Source: Thermocrispum municipale DSM 44069 (GTDB taxonomy: Bacteria; Actinomycetota; Actinomycetes; Mycobacteriales; Pseudonocardiaceae). Taken from it: a DNA stretch of 64,000 nucleotides. Both the position numbers and the translations under genes were made by a program. The notes under the pieces were generated by a model. It did no database searches. It saw only the letters and a program-made list of their open reading frames with translations, and was not told the DNA's origin. The stretch is from positions 599,847-663,846 of the forward strand of contig NZ_KE386593.1 in the NCBI RefSeq assembly GCF_000427825.1, given 5' to 3'. Positions 7,736 through 16,378 of this stretch are shown here, one piece after another; position 1 is the first letter of the stretch; every line of letters starts with the position of its first letter.

Positions 7736-8278
7736 GCGCTGCTCGGCCAGCAGCTGGTCCACCGAGGCGGTGCCCTGCGCGTAGCGAGCCGCGATCTCGG
7801 CGTTGATCGAGTCGACCACCTTCTGCACCTCGCGGCGGAACTGCGAGACGGTGGCCTCCTGCTCGGTGTAGCGGCGCAGGTTCTCGTCGAGCTCTTCATC
7901 GCTCAACGCGCCGACGTCGGTCAGGCCCGCGTCGGAGACCAATGCGTCGATCTGCCGCCTGCTGCGCTCGGTCGTCCTGGACGGCTCGAGCGGCTGGCAC
8001 CGGCCCCGCTGGCCGACCGAGTCGTCGGCCAAGATGTTCTTGAGCTGGTCGATGAGGCTGCTCTCGTCGCCGGTGCGGCGCCGCCGCTGCTCGGCCTTGA
8101 CGATGTCGATCCGTGCGTGCAGCAAGCGCCGAAGGTAGGACAGATCGGTCTCCTCCTGCGCCGCTTCGTCCCTGCGCTGCCGCAGATCGGCCAGCGGCAG
8201 CCGGTCCAGGTCGGTGGCGAAGTCCGGGCCGAGCACCCGGTCGATCCGCCGCCTCCCTCCGATACGCACTTCGATCAC
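7724..8278 (-). CDS. rsiG: RsiG-like c-di-GMP-binding anti-sigma factor
   Basis: RsiG in Streptomyces is an anti-sigma factor that holds the sporulation sigma factor WhiG in a c-di-GMP-dependent complex. It binds the nucleotide through the motif E-x3-S-x2-R-x3-Q-x3-D, carried on two helices of an antiparallel coiled coil. Here a 184-residue protein has the complete motif at E141-S145-R148-Q152-D156 (EATVSQFRREVQKVVD). A second copy at E43-S47-R50-x3-H54-x3-D58 (ETDLSYLRRLLHARID) has the Gln replaced by His. The GTG at 8278 is preferred; the longer frame could only start at a TTG at 8314. No whiG-like sigma gene lies in the window, so the partner is unknown. Confidence 0.8.
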   Translation of the reverse strand: MIEVRIGGRRRIDRVLGPDFATDLDRLPLADLRQRRDEAAQEETDLSYLRRLLHARIDIVKAEQRRRRTGDESSLIDQLKNILADDSVGQRGRCQPLEPSRTTERSRRQIDALVSDAGLTDVGALSDEELDENLRRYTEQEATVSQFRREVQKVVDSINAEIAARYAQGTASVDQLLAEQRERD

Positions 8279-8350
8279 GGCGCCATCTTGCTCCAGTGGT
8301 TGCCTCGGTGCCAAGGCGGATGGTCCGGTGTCACGCGGATGGCCGCAGGA

Positions 8351-9484
8351 TCACCTACTTTTGAACCGTTCGAGTGTCTCCCGGCCCGCGCCGACGTGCT
8401 CGGGCGGCTCGGAATCCGGGTCGATGGCGGCCTGCACCACGCGGTCCTCGACGCCGGTGAGCAACTCGGCTTCGGTCGGCACCGACCGTTTGACCAGCGC
8501 CAACGCGATCGGACCGAGTTCGTGGTGCTGGATCACCGTGCCGACCCGGCCCACCGTGCGGCCACCGAGTTCGACCGGGTCGCCGGTCTCCGGCAGGACC
8601 TCAGGGGAGCCGTCCAGGTGCAGCAGCACCATCCGGCGCGGCGGCCTGCCGACGTTGAAGACCTTCGACACGGTCTCCTGGCCGCGATAGCAGCCCTTGG
8701 CCACGTGGGCCGCCGAACCGATCCAGTTGACCTCGTGCGGGATCGCCCGCTCGTCGGTGTCCACCCTCACCCGCGGGCGCAGCGACTCCACGCGGAGCGC
8801 GTCGAACGCCCAGCTGCCCGCGGGACGCGCGCCCGCGTCGGCCAGCCGCTGGAACCAGTCGGCGACCTCGGCGCGGGGCACCAGCAGGTCGTACGAGCCC
8901 TTCCCCGGCCACGGCATGCGCCGGACCACGACATCACCCGACAGCGTCGAGGCGTACGGATCGCTTCCGGCTGCCAGGCCGGCAGAAGCGAGGACCTCAC
9001 CGGCGTCCGGGCCCAGAACGCTCAGCACGGCCCGTTCGGCGGTCTCGTCGGTGACCGTGACCGCTGACCAGAACCGCATCGCGTCGAGGTACTCCAGCAG
9101 CGATTGCGGGCCACCCTTGGGCAATGCGCTGGTCACCTGCACACCGGGGTCGGCGTCCAGCCACACCGTCGGCTCTTCGGCCTCCGGGTAGGCCAGCGTC
9201 ATGTGCGCCTCGATGCGTCCGTGCGCGTCCAGGATCAACGCCTCGGTCCCGCTGCCCACCGGCAACTCGCTCACGTGCTGGGAAATCACCAGGTGCAGCC
9301 AGGACAGCCGGTCGGCGCCACGGACGGCCAGCACCTGCCGGTGCGAGCGGTCCACCACCGCCGCACCGCGGGCCGCCGCGCGCTGTTCGGCGAACGGATC
9401 GCCGAAGTGCCACGGCACGCCGGCTTCCGGGTGGTCGTCCGGGGGTGCCACGGCGCGCGGCCGGGCAAGGTTCGGGGAGTTCAC
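8351..9484 (-). CDS. ygfZ: Folate-binding YgfZ/GcvT-fold protein
   Basis: YgfZ-type proteins bind tetrahydrofolate and help build or repair Fe-S clusters. The 377-residue product carries the family signature KGCYRGQE about three quarters along (followed by TVSKVFNVGRPPRRMV), plus the GcvT-like N-terminal part with DRSHRQVLAVRGADR. I chose the GTG at 9484 because AGGAGG lies just upstream; the frame remains open to 9553 but that would overlap the divergent gene. In M. tuberculosis the same YgfZ-class IV aminotransferase-nitrobindin order occurs (Rv0811c-Rv0813c), supporting the call. Confidence 0.88.
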   Translation of the reverse strand: MNSPNLARPRAVAPPDDHPEAGVPWHFGDPFAEQRAAARGAAVVDRSHRQVLAVRGADRLSWLHLVISQHVSELPVGSGTEALILDAHGRIEAHMTLAYPEAEEPTVWLDADPGVQVTSALPKGGPQSLLEYLDAMRFWSAVTVTDETAERAVLSVLGPDAGEVLASAGLAAGSDPYASTLSGDVVVRRMPWPGKGSYDLLVPRAEVADWFQRLADAGARPAGSWAFDALRVESLRPRVRVDTDERAIPHEVNWIGSAAHVAKGCYRGQETVSKVFNVGRPPRRMVLLHLDGSPEVLPETGDPVELGGRTVGRVGTVIQHHELGPIALALVKRSVPTEAELLTGVEDRVVQAAIDPDSEPPEHVGAGRETLERFKSR

Positions 9485-9521
9485 AAGCCTCCTAGTGCCG
9501 GATACCTCTACCCTGACGATT

Positions 9522-10355
9522 ATGCGCTCGCTGGTATTCCTCGATGGCCGCACCGCAGATCCGGACGCCCCGCAGATCAGGGTGGACGACCAAGTCGTGC
9601 AGCGCGGCGACGGCGTGTTCGAGACGATCCTGGTGCGTCACGGCAAGGCCAGGGAGCTCGGGCCGCACCTGAAGCGGCTGGCCCGCTCCGCCGAGATGCT
9701 GGACCTGCCGGAGCCGGACCTGGCGGCGTGGGAGCGAGTCAGCCAGGCGGTCATCGACAACTACCGCGGCGGTCCCGAGATGGCGCTCAAGCTCGTCTAC
9801 ACCCGCGGCGTGGACGGCGTGCCCACCGGCTTCGGGCTCGGCTCGCCGATCGAGGAGAAGGTCGTGCGGCAGCGCGCGGAAGGCGTTGCCGTGGCGACGC
9901 TGGAGCGCGGGCTGGATCCGTCGCTGACGGAGACCGCGCCGTGGTTGCTGATCGGCGCCAAGACGCTGTCATACGGCGTGAACATGGCCGCGGTGCGGGA
10001 AGCGCAGCGCAGGGGCGCGGACGACGCGGTGTTCGTCTTCGGCGAGCAGATTCTGGAGGGCCCCACGTCGTCGGTCGTCATCGCCAAGGACCGCACGCTG
10101 TACACGCCGCCGCCGTCCATGGGCATCCTGCCTGGGACGACGCAAGCCGCCGTGTTCCGCGCCGCGGAGCGCGCCGGCTGGGGCACGAAGGTCGAGCAGT
10201 TGCGGGTGGCCGACCTGCTGGCCGCCGATGCGGTGTTCCTGACCTCGTCGGTGCGGCTGATCACGCGGGTGCACACCCTCAACGGGCAGCAGCTGCCGGA
10301 CGCGGCCGAGCTGCACCGCGAACTGAACGCGCTGTACGAGGCGGAGTACGCCTAG
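9522..10355 (+). CDS. pabC: Class IV PLP aminotransferase, aminodeoxychorismate lyase-like
   Basis: A 277-residue fold-type IV PLP enzyme. The early block DDQVVQRGDGVFETILVRHG with the arginine/lysine-rich HLKRLARSA is typical; the lysine expected to bind PLP is in GAKTLSYGVNM; the ILEGPTSSVVIAKD and PPPSMGILPGTT blocks form the cofactor phosphate region. PabC releases pyruvate from aminodeoxychorismate to give p-aminobenzoate for folate; branched-chain or D-amino acid aminotransferase activity is an alternative I cannot exclude. The ATG start at 9522 is divergent from the YgfZ gene (37-base spacer), and the stop overlaps the convergent nitrobindin stop by four bases. Confidence 0.85.
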   Translation: MRSLVFLDGRTADPDAPQIRVDDQVVQRGDGVFETILVRHGKARELGPHLKRLARSAEMLDLPEPDLAAWERVSQAVIDNYRGGPEMALKLVYTRGVDGVPTGFGLGSPIEEKVVRQRAEGVAVATLERGLDPSLTETAPWLLIGAKTLSYGVNMAAVREAQRRGADDAVFVFGEQILEGPTSSVVIAKDRTLYTPPPSMGILPGTTQAAVFRAAERAGWGTKVEQLRVADLLAADAVFLTSSVRLITRVHTLNGQQLPDAAELHRELNALYEAEYA

Positions 10356-10966
10356 CCGACGACGCGCTCCAGACGTGCGGACGTGTGCGGCTGGAGCGAC
10401 TGGCCCGCCATGGCGCGCTCCTCGACGTAGCCGAGGTCGCCGTCGCCGATGATCCCGTAGAGCCGCTTGGCAGCGGTGACTTCTTTCGCGGAGACCGTCC
10501 GGACCACCGCGTCCGTGCCCATCTCCCAGGACGTCTGGGTGCGCGGCTTGCCGTAGAACACCTCGAGGATCCCCGTGTTGTGCGCCAGCAGCAGCTCGAA
10601 CGACCCGTCGGGCTGCGGCCGCCACCAGCCGGTCTCCCGCGCTGCCATGCGCAGCACGTTGCCCTCGGCGTCGAGCAGCCAGGAGCGCGCCTCGTGGTAG
10701 AGGAACGGCCGTCCGTCGTGGGCGATGGTGACCTGCTGGGCGAACGTGCGCGGGCCCTCCATGGTCGGGTAGTCGACCTGGCCCTCGCCACGCCAGACAC
10801 CGATCAACGGCAGCAGCGGCAGGCACGCGTCGTGCAGGTTCGGGCCCTCCCGCAGGTTGGCCGTGTCGCCGTCGATCGGCAGGCCGTCCAGCTGCGGGAT
10901 GTTGCGCCACCGGGTGAGCTTGGCTCGTTCGGCGGCAGCCTCGATCGCTTCGTTGCCGTCGGTCAT
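10352..10966 (-). CDS. Nitrobindin family haem-binding protein
   Basis: A 204-residue protein of the nitrobindin/THAP4 beta-barrel family (M. tuberculosis Rv0813c). The family signature GVWRGEG occurs near residue 58, and the C-terminal QPHTSARLERV supplies the histidine that binds haem in this family. Nitrobindins bind ferric haem, react with NO or peroxynitrite and may act as scavengers or sensors. There is no signal peptide. The gene follows, on the minus strand, a 30-residue membrane peptide gene ten bases upstream and probably shares its transcript. Confidence 0.9.
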   Translation of the reverse strand: MTDGNEAIEAAAERAKLTRWRNIPQLDGLPIDGDTANLREGPNLHDACLPLLPLIGVWRGEGQVDYPTMEGPRTFAQQVTIAHDGRPFLYHEARSWLLDAEGNVLRMAARETGWWRPQPDGSFELLLAHNTGILEVFYGKPRTQTSWEMGTDAVVRTVSAKEVTAAKRLYGIIGDGDLGYVEERAMAGQSLQPHTSARLERVVG

Positions 10967-10976
10967 CGGTTGCGGA

Positions 10977-11069
10977 TCAGCCGTTGTAGAGCCGGTACAC
11001 GACGTAGCCGGCGAACCACGTGACGGCCACGATGGCCAGGATCAGCAGTGAGGTGAACAGGATCTCCAC
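10977..11069 (-). CDS. 30-residue single-pass membrane peptide
   Basis: A GTG-initiated frame encodes 30 residues: a two-residue start, one hydrophobic helix (ILFTSLLILAIVAVTWFAGYVVY) and a short tail RLYNG. It lies ten bases upstream of the nitrobindin start on the same strand, and no other gene occupies the space. The tidy hydrophobic composition and tail resemble small membrane proteins annotated near nitrobindin genes. The ribosome binding site is weak (AGGAT about nine bases upstream), so expression is not certain. Confidence 0.55.
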   Translation of the reverse strand: MEILFTSLLILAIVAVTWFAGYVVYRLYNG

Positions 11070-11150
11070 GGACTCGATCCTAGGTGAGGGATCCACCCGG
11101 CGCGCCGACGGCCGTCCCGAGTTTGTCCGATCCCACATCCGACCGTGGGA

Positions 11151-12467
11151 TCAGACGCGCACGCGGGCCGTCGCCGCCGCGACGTCGGCCTGGGCCCGCC
11201 TGCGGTCCACCTTGGTCGGTTCGCCGTCCGCGACGACCTGCTCACCGGCGACCCACACCTCCCGGACGGGCCGCGATCCTGCCGCCCACACCAGGTTGGC
11301 CACCAGCTGCTCGTCGGGCACGTCGATGCCCGCGGCGAACGCCGGGTCGTCCGGGTTGACGTGCACCAGGTCGGCCCAGCGGCCGGTCTCGACCACGCCG
11401 ATGTCGTCCCGGCCGAGCGCGGCCGCGCCACCCCGGGTGGCCAGCAGAAGCGCGGCTTCGGCAGGCAGCGACGTGGAGTCCTCGGTGGCGAGCCGGGACA
11501 GGAACGCGGCCAACTGCATCTCGTGCCACAGGTCGAGGTCGTCGTTCGACGCCGGGCCGTCGGTGCCCAGGCTGACGCGAACGCCCGCCTTGCGCATGTC
11601 GGCCAGCCGGGCGATGCCGGAAGCGAGTTTGGCGTTGGAGCCGGGACAGTGCGCGACGCCGGTGCCTTTCGTGGCGAACAACGCGATGTCGTCATCGTCG
11701 AGGTGGACGCAGTGCGCGGCCAGCGTCCGGCCGTCGAGCAAGCCGATCTTGTCCAGCAGGCGGGGCACCGAACCGTGCTGGGCGCGCTGCTCGGTGTCCT
11801 CGTTGCGGGCTTCGGCCACGTGGATCTGCACCAGGGCGTCACGCTGTCGCGCCGAGTCGTTGACCTGGCGTAGTGCCTCTTCCGGCAGCAGGTAGGCCGA
11901 GTGCGCACCGTAGCTCAGCTCGATGCGGTCGCCAGGGCCGAAACGCAGGCCGTCGGTGTCGATCCACTTGTCGACCTTGTCCACCACCGGGCGCCAGTCC
12001 AGCCCGGGCAGGTCGATGATCGACACCCCGAGCACGGTGCGGCCGCCGGTGGCCAGCACGGCCTCGGCGATCTGCTCGGCGTGGAAGTACATCTCGGCGC
12101 TGGTCGTCACGCCGTGCCGGAGCATCTCCACCGAGCCGAGGACCATGCCCGCACGCACGTCGGCCGGGGACATCTTCGCCTCGGCCGGGAAGATCACCTC
12201 GTGCAGCCAGCGCAGCAGCGGCAGGTCGCCGCCCATGCCGCGCAGCACGGTCATCGGGCTGTGCGCGTGCGCGTTGATCAGGCCGGGCAGCAGGATGCCG
12301 GACAGCCGGGTGACCGGCACGTCGGAGTCGATCTGCGGCGCCGCGGAAGCCGGACCGGAGTAGCCGATGCGGCCTTCTGCGGTGATATCGACGACGGCGT
12401 CCCGCACCACCGAGCACTCTGGGTCGCAGGGCAGGAGCACGGGAGCGGTGAGACGACGAGCAACCAT
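11151..12467 (-). CDS. Amidohydrolase, TrzA/AtzA/MTA-SAH deaminase-like
   Basis: A 438-residue metal-dependent hydrolase with the TIM-barrel amidohydrolase ligands in order: HAH at residues 67-69 (LINAHAHSPMTVLRG), His in QIHVAEA, His in AAHCVHLDDDDI and Asp in SLGTDGPASND. The N- and C-terminal beta-sandwich parts are present. The close resemblance is to 5'-methylthioadenosine/S-adenosylhomocysteine deaminases and related chlorohydrolases. The substrate is probably a deaminated purine-type nucleoside or guanine-like base, but this is not shown by the sequence. It is monocistronic, with a repeat array upstream. Confidence 0.85.
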   Translation of the reverse strand: MVARRLTAPVLLPCDPECSVVRDAVVDITAEGRIGYSGPASAAPQIDSDVPVTRLSGILLPGLINAHAHSPMTVLRGMGGDLPLLRWLHEVIFPAEAKMSPADVRAGMVLGSVEMLRHGVTTSAEMYFHAEQIAEAVLATGGRTVLGVSIIDLPGLDWRPVVDKVDKWIDTDGLRFGPGDRIELSYGAHSAYLLPEEALRQVNDSARQRDALVQIHVAEARNEDTEQRAQHGSVPRLLDKIGLLDGRTLAAHCVHLDDDDIALFATKGTGVAHCPGSNAKLASGIARLADMRKAGVRVSLGTDGPASNDDLDLWHEMQLAAFLSRLATEDSTSLPAEAALLLATRGGAAALGRDDIGVVETGRWADLVHVNPDDPAFAAGIDVPDEQLVANLVWAAGSRPVREVWVAGEQVVADGEPTKVDRRRAQADVAAATARVRV

Positions 12468-12512
12468 GCACGCGATCCTAGGCTGCCCGCGTAGCGGGGT
12501 GGTCGGCGCGCG

Positions 12513-12617
12513 GTGCTGTCCGGGTGTGCGGTGGGATGGCCAGCGCGGTGCTGTCCGGGTGCGCGGTGGGATGGCCAGCGCGGTGCTGTCCGGGTGCGCG
12601 GTGGAGTGGTCGGCGCG
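12513..12617. repeat. 35-bp tandem repeat, three copies
   Basis: Copies begin at 12513, 12548 and 12583 with GTGCTGTCCGGGTG(T/C)GCGGTGG. The period is exactly 35 bases and the first two copies differ at one base. It lies between the amidohydrolase start and the trmB end, both on the minus strand. Confidence 0.9.
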
Positions 12618-12723
12618 AGGCGTTGGCGAGGATGTCGGGGTGGTCGGCGCGACGTGCTGCCGGCGTGTCCGGCGATTCAGGTCGAAGCCGCGTGCTCGGT
12701 GCGCCGCCGGACCGTGTCCCCGG

Positions 12724-13446
12724 TCAGTCGCCGGCAGGCCCGTCGGCGACCTTCTCGAAGATGAGGTCGCGGCACTCCCGGCCTTCCCGTTGCGCCCGCG
12801 CCTCGAACTTGGTCACCGGCCGCCACTCCGGACGCGGCGCCCACCCGGTCTCCGGGTACCGGTTCCGCAGCAGCGGCTCGTCGGAGCAGACCTGCAGCAT
12901 CTGTTCCGCGTAGTGCTCCCAGTCGGTGGCCATGTGCAGCGTGCCGCCGGGCTCCAGCCGCTCGGCCACCAGCCGGACGAACGGTGGCTGGATGAGCCGC
13001 CGCTTGTGGTGCCGCTTCTTCGGCCACGGGTCCGGGAAGAAGATCCGCACCCCGTGCAGCGAATTCGGCGCGACGTGATTGGTCAGCAGCACGACCGCGT
13101 CGCCGTGCAGCAGCCGCAAGTTCGTCAGCTCCAACCGGTCGGCGCGCAGCATGAGCTGGCCGAGGCCGGCCTCGTACACCTCGACGGCGACATAGTTCAG
13201 TTCCGGTGCGGCGTGCGCCAGCTGCGAGGTCGTCTCCCCCATGCCGGAGCCGATCTCGAGCATGACCGGGGCTTGCCTGCCGAACCAGTCGGCGAAGTCG
13301 ATCGGGCCCTCGGGCAGCTCGGCGATCTTGCGGCCGTAGGCCGGCCACCGCTGTTGCCAGGCACGCTGCTGGCCGACCGTCATCCGGCCGCCGCGCTGCA
13401 CATAGCTCACCACGCTGCGCATGCGGGGTTGCTGCTCACTACGCAC
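12724..13446 (-). CDS. trmB: tRNA (guanine-N7-)-methyltransferase
   Basis: TrmB methylates G46 in the variable loop of tRNA using S-adenosylmethionine. The 240-residue protein has the SAM-binding block MLEIGSGMGETT, the acidic VAVEVYE after strand 2 and the family hallmark FFPDPWPKKRHHKRRL. The C-terminal TGWAPRPEWRPVTKFEARA block is also typical. The GTG start at 13446 has AGGG upstream at good spacing. Transcription is toward the amidohydrolase, with the repeat array in between. Confidence 0.95.
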   Translation of the reverse strand: MRSEQQPRMRSVVSYVQRGGRMTVGQQRAWQQRWPAYGRKIAELPEGPIDFADWFGRQAPVMLEIGSGMGETTSQLAHAAPELNYVAVEVYEAGLGQLMLRADRLELTNLRLLHGDAVVLLTNHVAPNSLHGVRIFFPDPWPKKRHHKRRLIQPPFVRLVAERLEPGGTLHMATDWEHYAEQMLQVCSDEPLLRNRYPETGWAPRPEWRPVTKFEARAQREGRECRDLIFEKVADGPAGD

Positions 13447-13493
13447 GGATCGACCCTACTGAGCGTCCGAACACGCGCCCGAGGGGAGTGTGG

Positions 13494-14087
13494 TCAGCGC
13501 AGCGCTTCGATGTTGCCCAGCTGGGCTCGCAGGCCGGCCAGGCCGTCGACCGCGATCGGCTCCGGGGTCGGGCCGGTGTGCGCGGGCAAGATGTCGATCC
13601 AGCCGTTGTGCCGGTCGGTCAGCAACAGGGTCGTCGGCACGCGGTACCCGGACGGGCCGTGCTCGGACGGGACGAACTCCCAGTACCCGGACTCACCGTC
13701 GGCCGCCCACGGCACGAACTCCCAGCCGGTGCGCGGCTCGAGCAGCTGCGCCACCCGGTCCTCGATGCGGAAGGCGGTGACGCGGGAGTCGATCTCGCCG
13801 CGGTGCAGCGCGCGCAGCCACCACGGGGCGGGCACGCTCGACGCGTTGCCCGTGGCCAGGCACGCCTGCCGGTAGAGGGCAAGGACCTGGGACTGCGGTG
13901 CGCGGTGCAGGAACGCGCGACGGATACCGGCGGGGGTCGTCGCACTGGCCGCGCTACGGGGTACTTCGACTGCCTGTAGCCACTGCAGCGCCGCGGTGGG
14001 CTCCACGTGCAATCGGGGATCGGGGAAGGCTTTGCTGTCAGTGTCGGCAGCAGGCAAGTGGTACACCTCCAGCGGGCTCACAAACAC
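13494..14087 (-). CDS. Hypothetical protein
   Basis: Up to 197 residues with no motif I recognise; soluble, moderately Pro/Trp rich (LLEPRTGWEFVPWAADGESGYWEFV). The longest start, a GTG at 14087, lacks a ribosome binding site. A GGAGG at about 14070 lies eight bases from a TTG (14060), which would start LPAADTDSKAF and is plausible. The gene is divergent from the first dynamin-like gene and sits just upstream of trmB. Base composition is like its neighbours. Function unknown. Confidence 0.6.
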   Translation of the reverse strand: MFVSPLEVYHLPAADTDSKAFPDPRLHVEPTAALQWLQAVEVPRSAASATTPAGIRRAFLHRAPQSQVLALYRQACLATGNASSVPAPWWLRALHRGEIDSRVTAFRIEDRVAQLLEPRTGWEFVPWAADGESGYWEFVPSEHGPSGYRVPTTLLLTDRHNGWIDILPAHTGPTPEPIAVDGLAGLRAQLGNIEALR

Positions 14088-14296
14088 GCCCGTAGGTCCA
14101 TTTGACCTGGTCAGGGGCGTATTAGCCGCAGTTCGTGAGGGGTATCACAGGCGCTTTACGCAGTCTTAACACCGCGGTCGCTTCGCGTGCACCCCTACTG
14201 CTGTCGTGCTTACCCGTTAAGCCGTTACCGACACACATGGCATGCTGCTTCCTTGGCACCGCCAGCCATGGTCCGAACGGATGGGGGACACCACAG

Positions 14297-15862
14297 GTGA
14301 TGGAGCAGGGCACCCTCGCAGGGCCGCTGTCGACGTCGGTGGCGAACCTGTGCCGGCGACTGCAACCTCAGGTCGGCCCGCGGATGGCCGCAGGTTTCGC
14401 CGAGGTGTTGCGCAGGCTGGGGGCTCCGCTGCAGGTCGCGGTCGCCGGACGCATCAAGTCCGGCAAGTCGACGCTGGTCAATGCGTTGATCGGGCGCCGG
14501 GTCGCGCCGACAGACGTCGGTGAGTGCACGCGCTTGGTGACACGATTCCAGTACGGCACGGTCGACCGCATCGAGGTCGTGATGCGCGACGGGAACAAGG
14601 AAGTGCTCCCGTTCGCCCCCGACGGCATGATCCCGTCGACCCTGGGCATCGACATCGGCAAGGTCTCGCACATCGAGGCCTACCTGACCAACGCGGTGCT
14701 GCAGGACATGACGGTCATCGACACCCCCGGCCTCGGCTCGCTCGACGCCGCGTCGGTGCGCAGGACCGAGAACTTGCTGGGCAACACCGGCAAGCACCGC
14801 AAGCCGGACGACGACGATGACGAGCTGGACGGCGCGGAGCTGGACGACGTGTCCAAGCACGCGGTCGCGGGCGCGGAAGCGGTGCTGTACGTGGTGACGC
14901 AGAGCGTGCGCGCCGACGATCAGCAGGCGTTGGCCGCGTTCACGGCGGCGACTGCCTCCCGGGACGCCGGACCGGTCAACGCCATCGCCGTGCTGAACAA
15001 GGCCGACACGATCCCCGCGGAGTCCGTCCAAGGCGCCGACGGGGACGTGTGGAAGGCGGCGTCGATCCTGGCCGAGCGGCAGGCCGCCACGCTCAAGCCC
15101 AAGGTGGCGGACGTCCTGCCGGTGATCGGGCTGCTCGCGGAGTCGGCGGAGACCGGTGCGTTCACCTCCGCGGACGCCGAGGGCCTGCGGCAGCTGTCCG
15201 AACTCGAGGACGACGTGCTGGAGACCATGCTGCTGTCCGCGGACGTCTTCACGTCGTGGGAGTGCGACGTTCCCGCGAGCACGCGCATGCGTCTGCTGGA
15301 ACGGCTGGACCTGTTCGGGATCCGCGCCGGGGTGCAGGCGATCCGCTCGGATCCGTCGATCACCGCGGGTGGGTTGCGCCGCACGATCCTGGACGCGTCC
15401 GGCCTCGAAGCGGTCCGGGCCCGGCTGAACACGGTGTTCGCCGCGCGGGCCGACGGCATCAAGGCGGCCGCCGCGCTGGCGTCGATCGCCGCGCTGGCGC
15501 ACGCCGCCGAAGATCCGGCCGAGCGGAACAGGGTGCGGGACGCGATCGAGGTGTTGCTGGCCAAGCCCGAGGCCCACCAGCTGCGCGTGCTCGAAGCATT
15601 GACGCTGATCACCAGCGGAGCCGTCGACCTGCCACCGGATCTGACCGAAGAAGTGCTGCGGGTCGGCAGCAACGCGGACGTCCGGGTGCAGCTCGACATG
15701 CCGGATGCCGACCGTGCCGCGCTCGCCGAGCGTGCGCTGGAGCGCGCCGGCTGGTGGCGGTCGTTCGCTTCGTTCGGGGCCACCCCGGCGCAGAGCCGGG
15801 TGGCCCATGTGGTGCATCGGGCGTATTTCCTGATCTGGCAGCAGCTGCGCGAGGGGAAGTGA
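14297..15862 (+). CDS. Dynamin-like GTPase, first of pair
   Basis: A protein of about 521 residues (GTG 14297; ATG 14300 is the next codon) with a complete GTPase core: G1 GRIKSGKST at about residues 50-58 of the ATG form, G3 VIDTPGLGS and G4 LNKAD. An unusual acidic insert (PDDDDDELDGAELDDV) follows G3. The C-terminal part is helical with no membrane segment. The layout of two large GTPases in one operon matches bacterial dynamin-like pairs: IniA/IniC in mycobacteria, linked to membrane stress, and DynA/DynB in Streptomyces, linked to sporulation septa. The GrpE-like gene follows after nine bases. The role is inferred from family. Confidence 0.82.
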   Translation: MMEQGTLAGPLSTSVANLCRRLQPQVGPRMAAGFAEVLRRLGAPLQVAVAGRIKSGKSTLVNALIGRRVAPTDVGECTRLVTRFQYGTVDRIEVVMRDGNKEVLPFAPDGMIPSTLGIDIGKVSHIEAYLTNAVLQDMTVIDTPGLGSLDAASVRRTENLLGNTGKHRKPDDDDDELDGAELDDVSKHAVAGAEAVLYVVTQSVRADDQQALAAFTAATASRDAGPVNAIAVLNKADTIPAESVQGADGDVWKAASILAERQAATLKPKVADVLPVIGLLAESAETGAFTSADAEGLRQLSELEDDVLETMLLSADVFTSWECDVPASTRMRLLERLDLFGIRAGVQAIRSDPSITAGGLRRTILDASGLEAVRARLNTVFAARADGIKAAAALASIAALAHAAEDPAERNRVRDAIEVLLAKPEAHQLRVLEALTLITSGAVDLPPDLTEEVLRVGSNADVRVQLDMPDADRAALAERALERAGWWRSFASFGATPAQSRVAHVVHRAYFLIWQQLREGK

Positions 15863-15871
15863 GGACAAGCA

Positions 15872-16378
15872 GTGGCCTGGTTCGGTAGGAAGAGCGACTC
15901 CACCAAGCACGACGTCGACAGCAACGGTGAGGCCGAGGTGGACGAGCATGCCGCGCGGGTGGCCGAGCCCGGCGTGGCGCACGACGTCGCAGCGGATGAC
16001 AGCCCGACCGGCCAGATCGCCGCGCAAGTGATCGCCGACAACGACATCAAGCCGGCCGACGACGAGCTCACCCGGCTGCGTGCGGAGCGGGCCACGCTCA
16101 TCAAGCTCTGCCTGTACGCGCTGGACCGGGCGCGCAGCGGCGGCGTCGTCGAGCGCCTGGAAGAGGGGTTGGCCGGCGTCGGCGTGCAGGCCCTGCGGCC
16201 GGACGGCGAGAAGTTCGACCCGTCGCTGCACGAGGCGGGAGGCACGGTGGCGACCACCGATCCGGAGCTGGACGGCACGGTCGCCGAGACCGAGCTGGTG
16301 GGCTTCCGCGACGGCGACGAGCTGCTGCGTGCCCCGATCGTCACGGTGTACTCCTGCAAGTCGGGGGACGCTGGATGA
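15872..16378 (+). CDS. GrpE-like nucleotide exchange factor-type protein
   Basis: A 168-residue protein. The first 65 residues are acidic and probably disordered, followed by a short helix (DDELTRLRAERATLIKLCLYALDRARSGGVV) and a GrpE-like C-terminal beta domain: GVGVQALRPDGEKFDPSLHEA then GFRDGDELLRAPIVTVY, the core pattern of GrpE. The helix is much shorter than in housekeeping GrpE and no dnaK lies nearby. It sits between the two dynamin-like genes (nine bases after the first, four-base ATGA overlap with the second), so it probably acts with them rather than as the general chaperone cofactor. Confidence 0.75.
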   Translation: MAWFGRKSDSTKHDVDSNGEAEVDEHAARVAEPGVAHDVAADDSPTGQIAAQVIADNDIKPADDELTRLRAERATLIKLCLYALDRARSGGVVERLEEGLAGVGVQALRPDGEKFDPSLHEAGGTVATTDPELDGTVAETELVGFRDGDELLRAPIVTVYSCKSGDAG

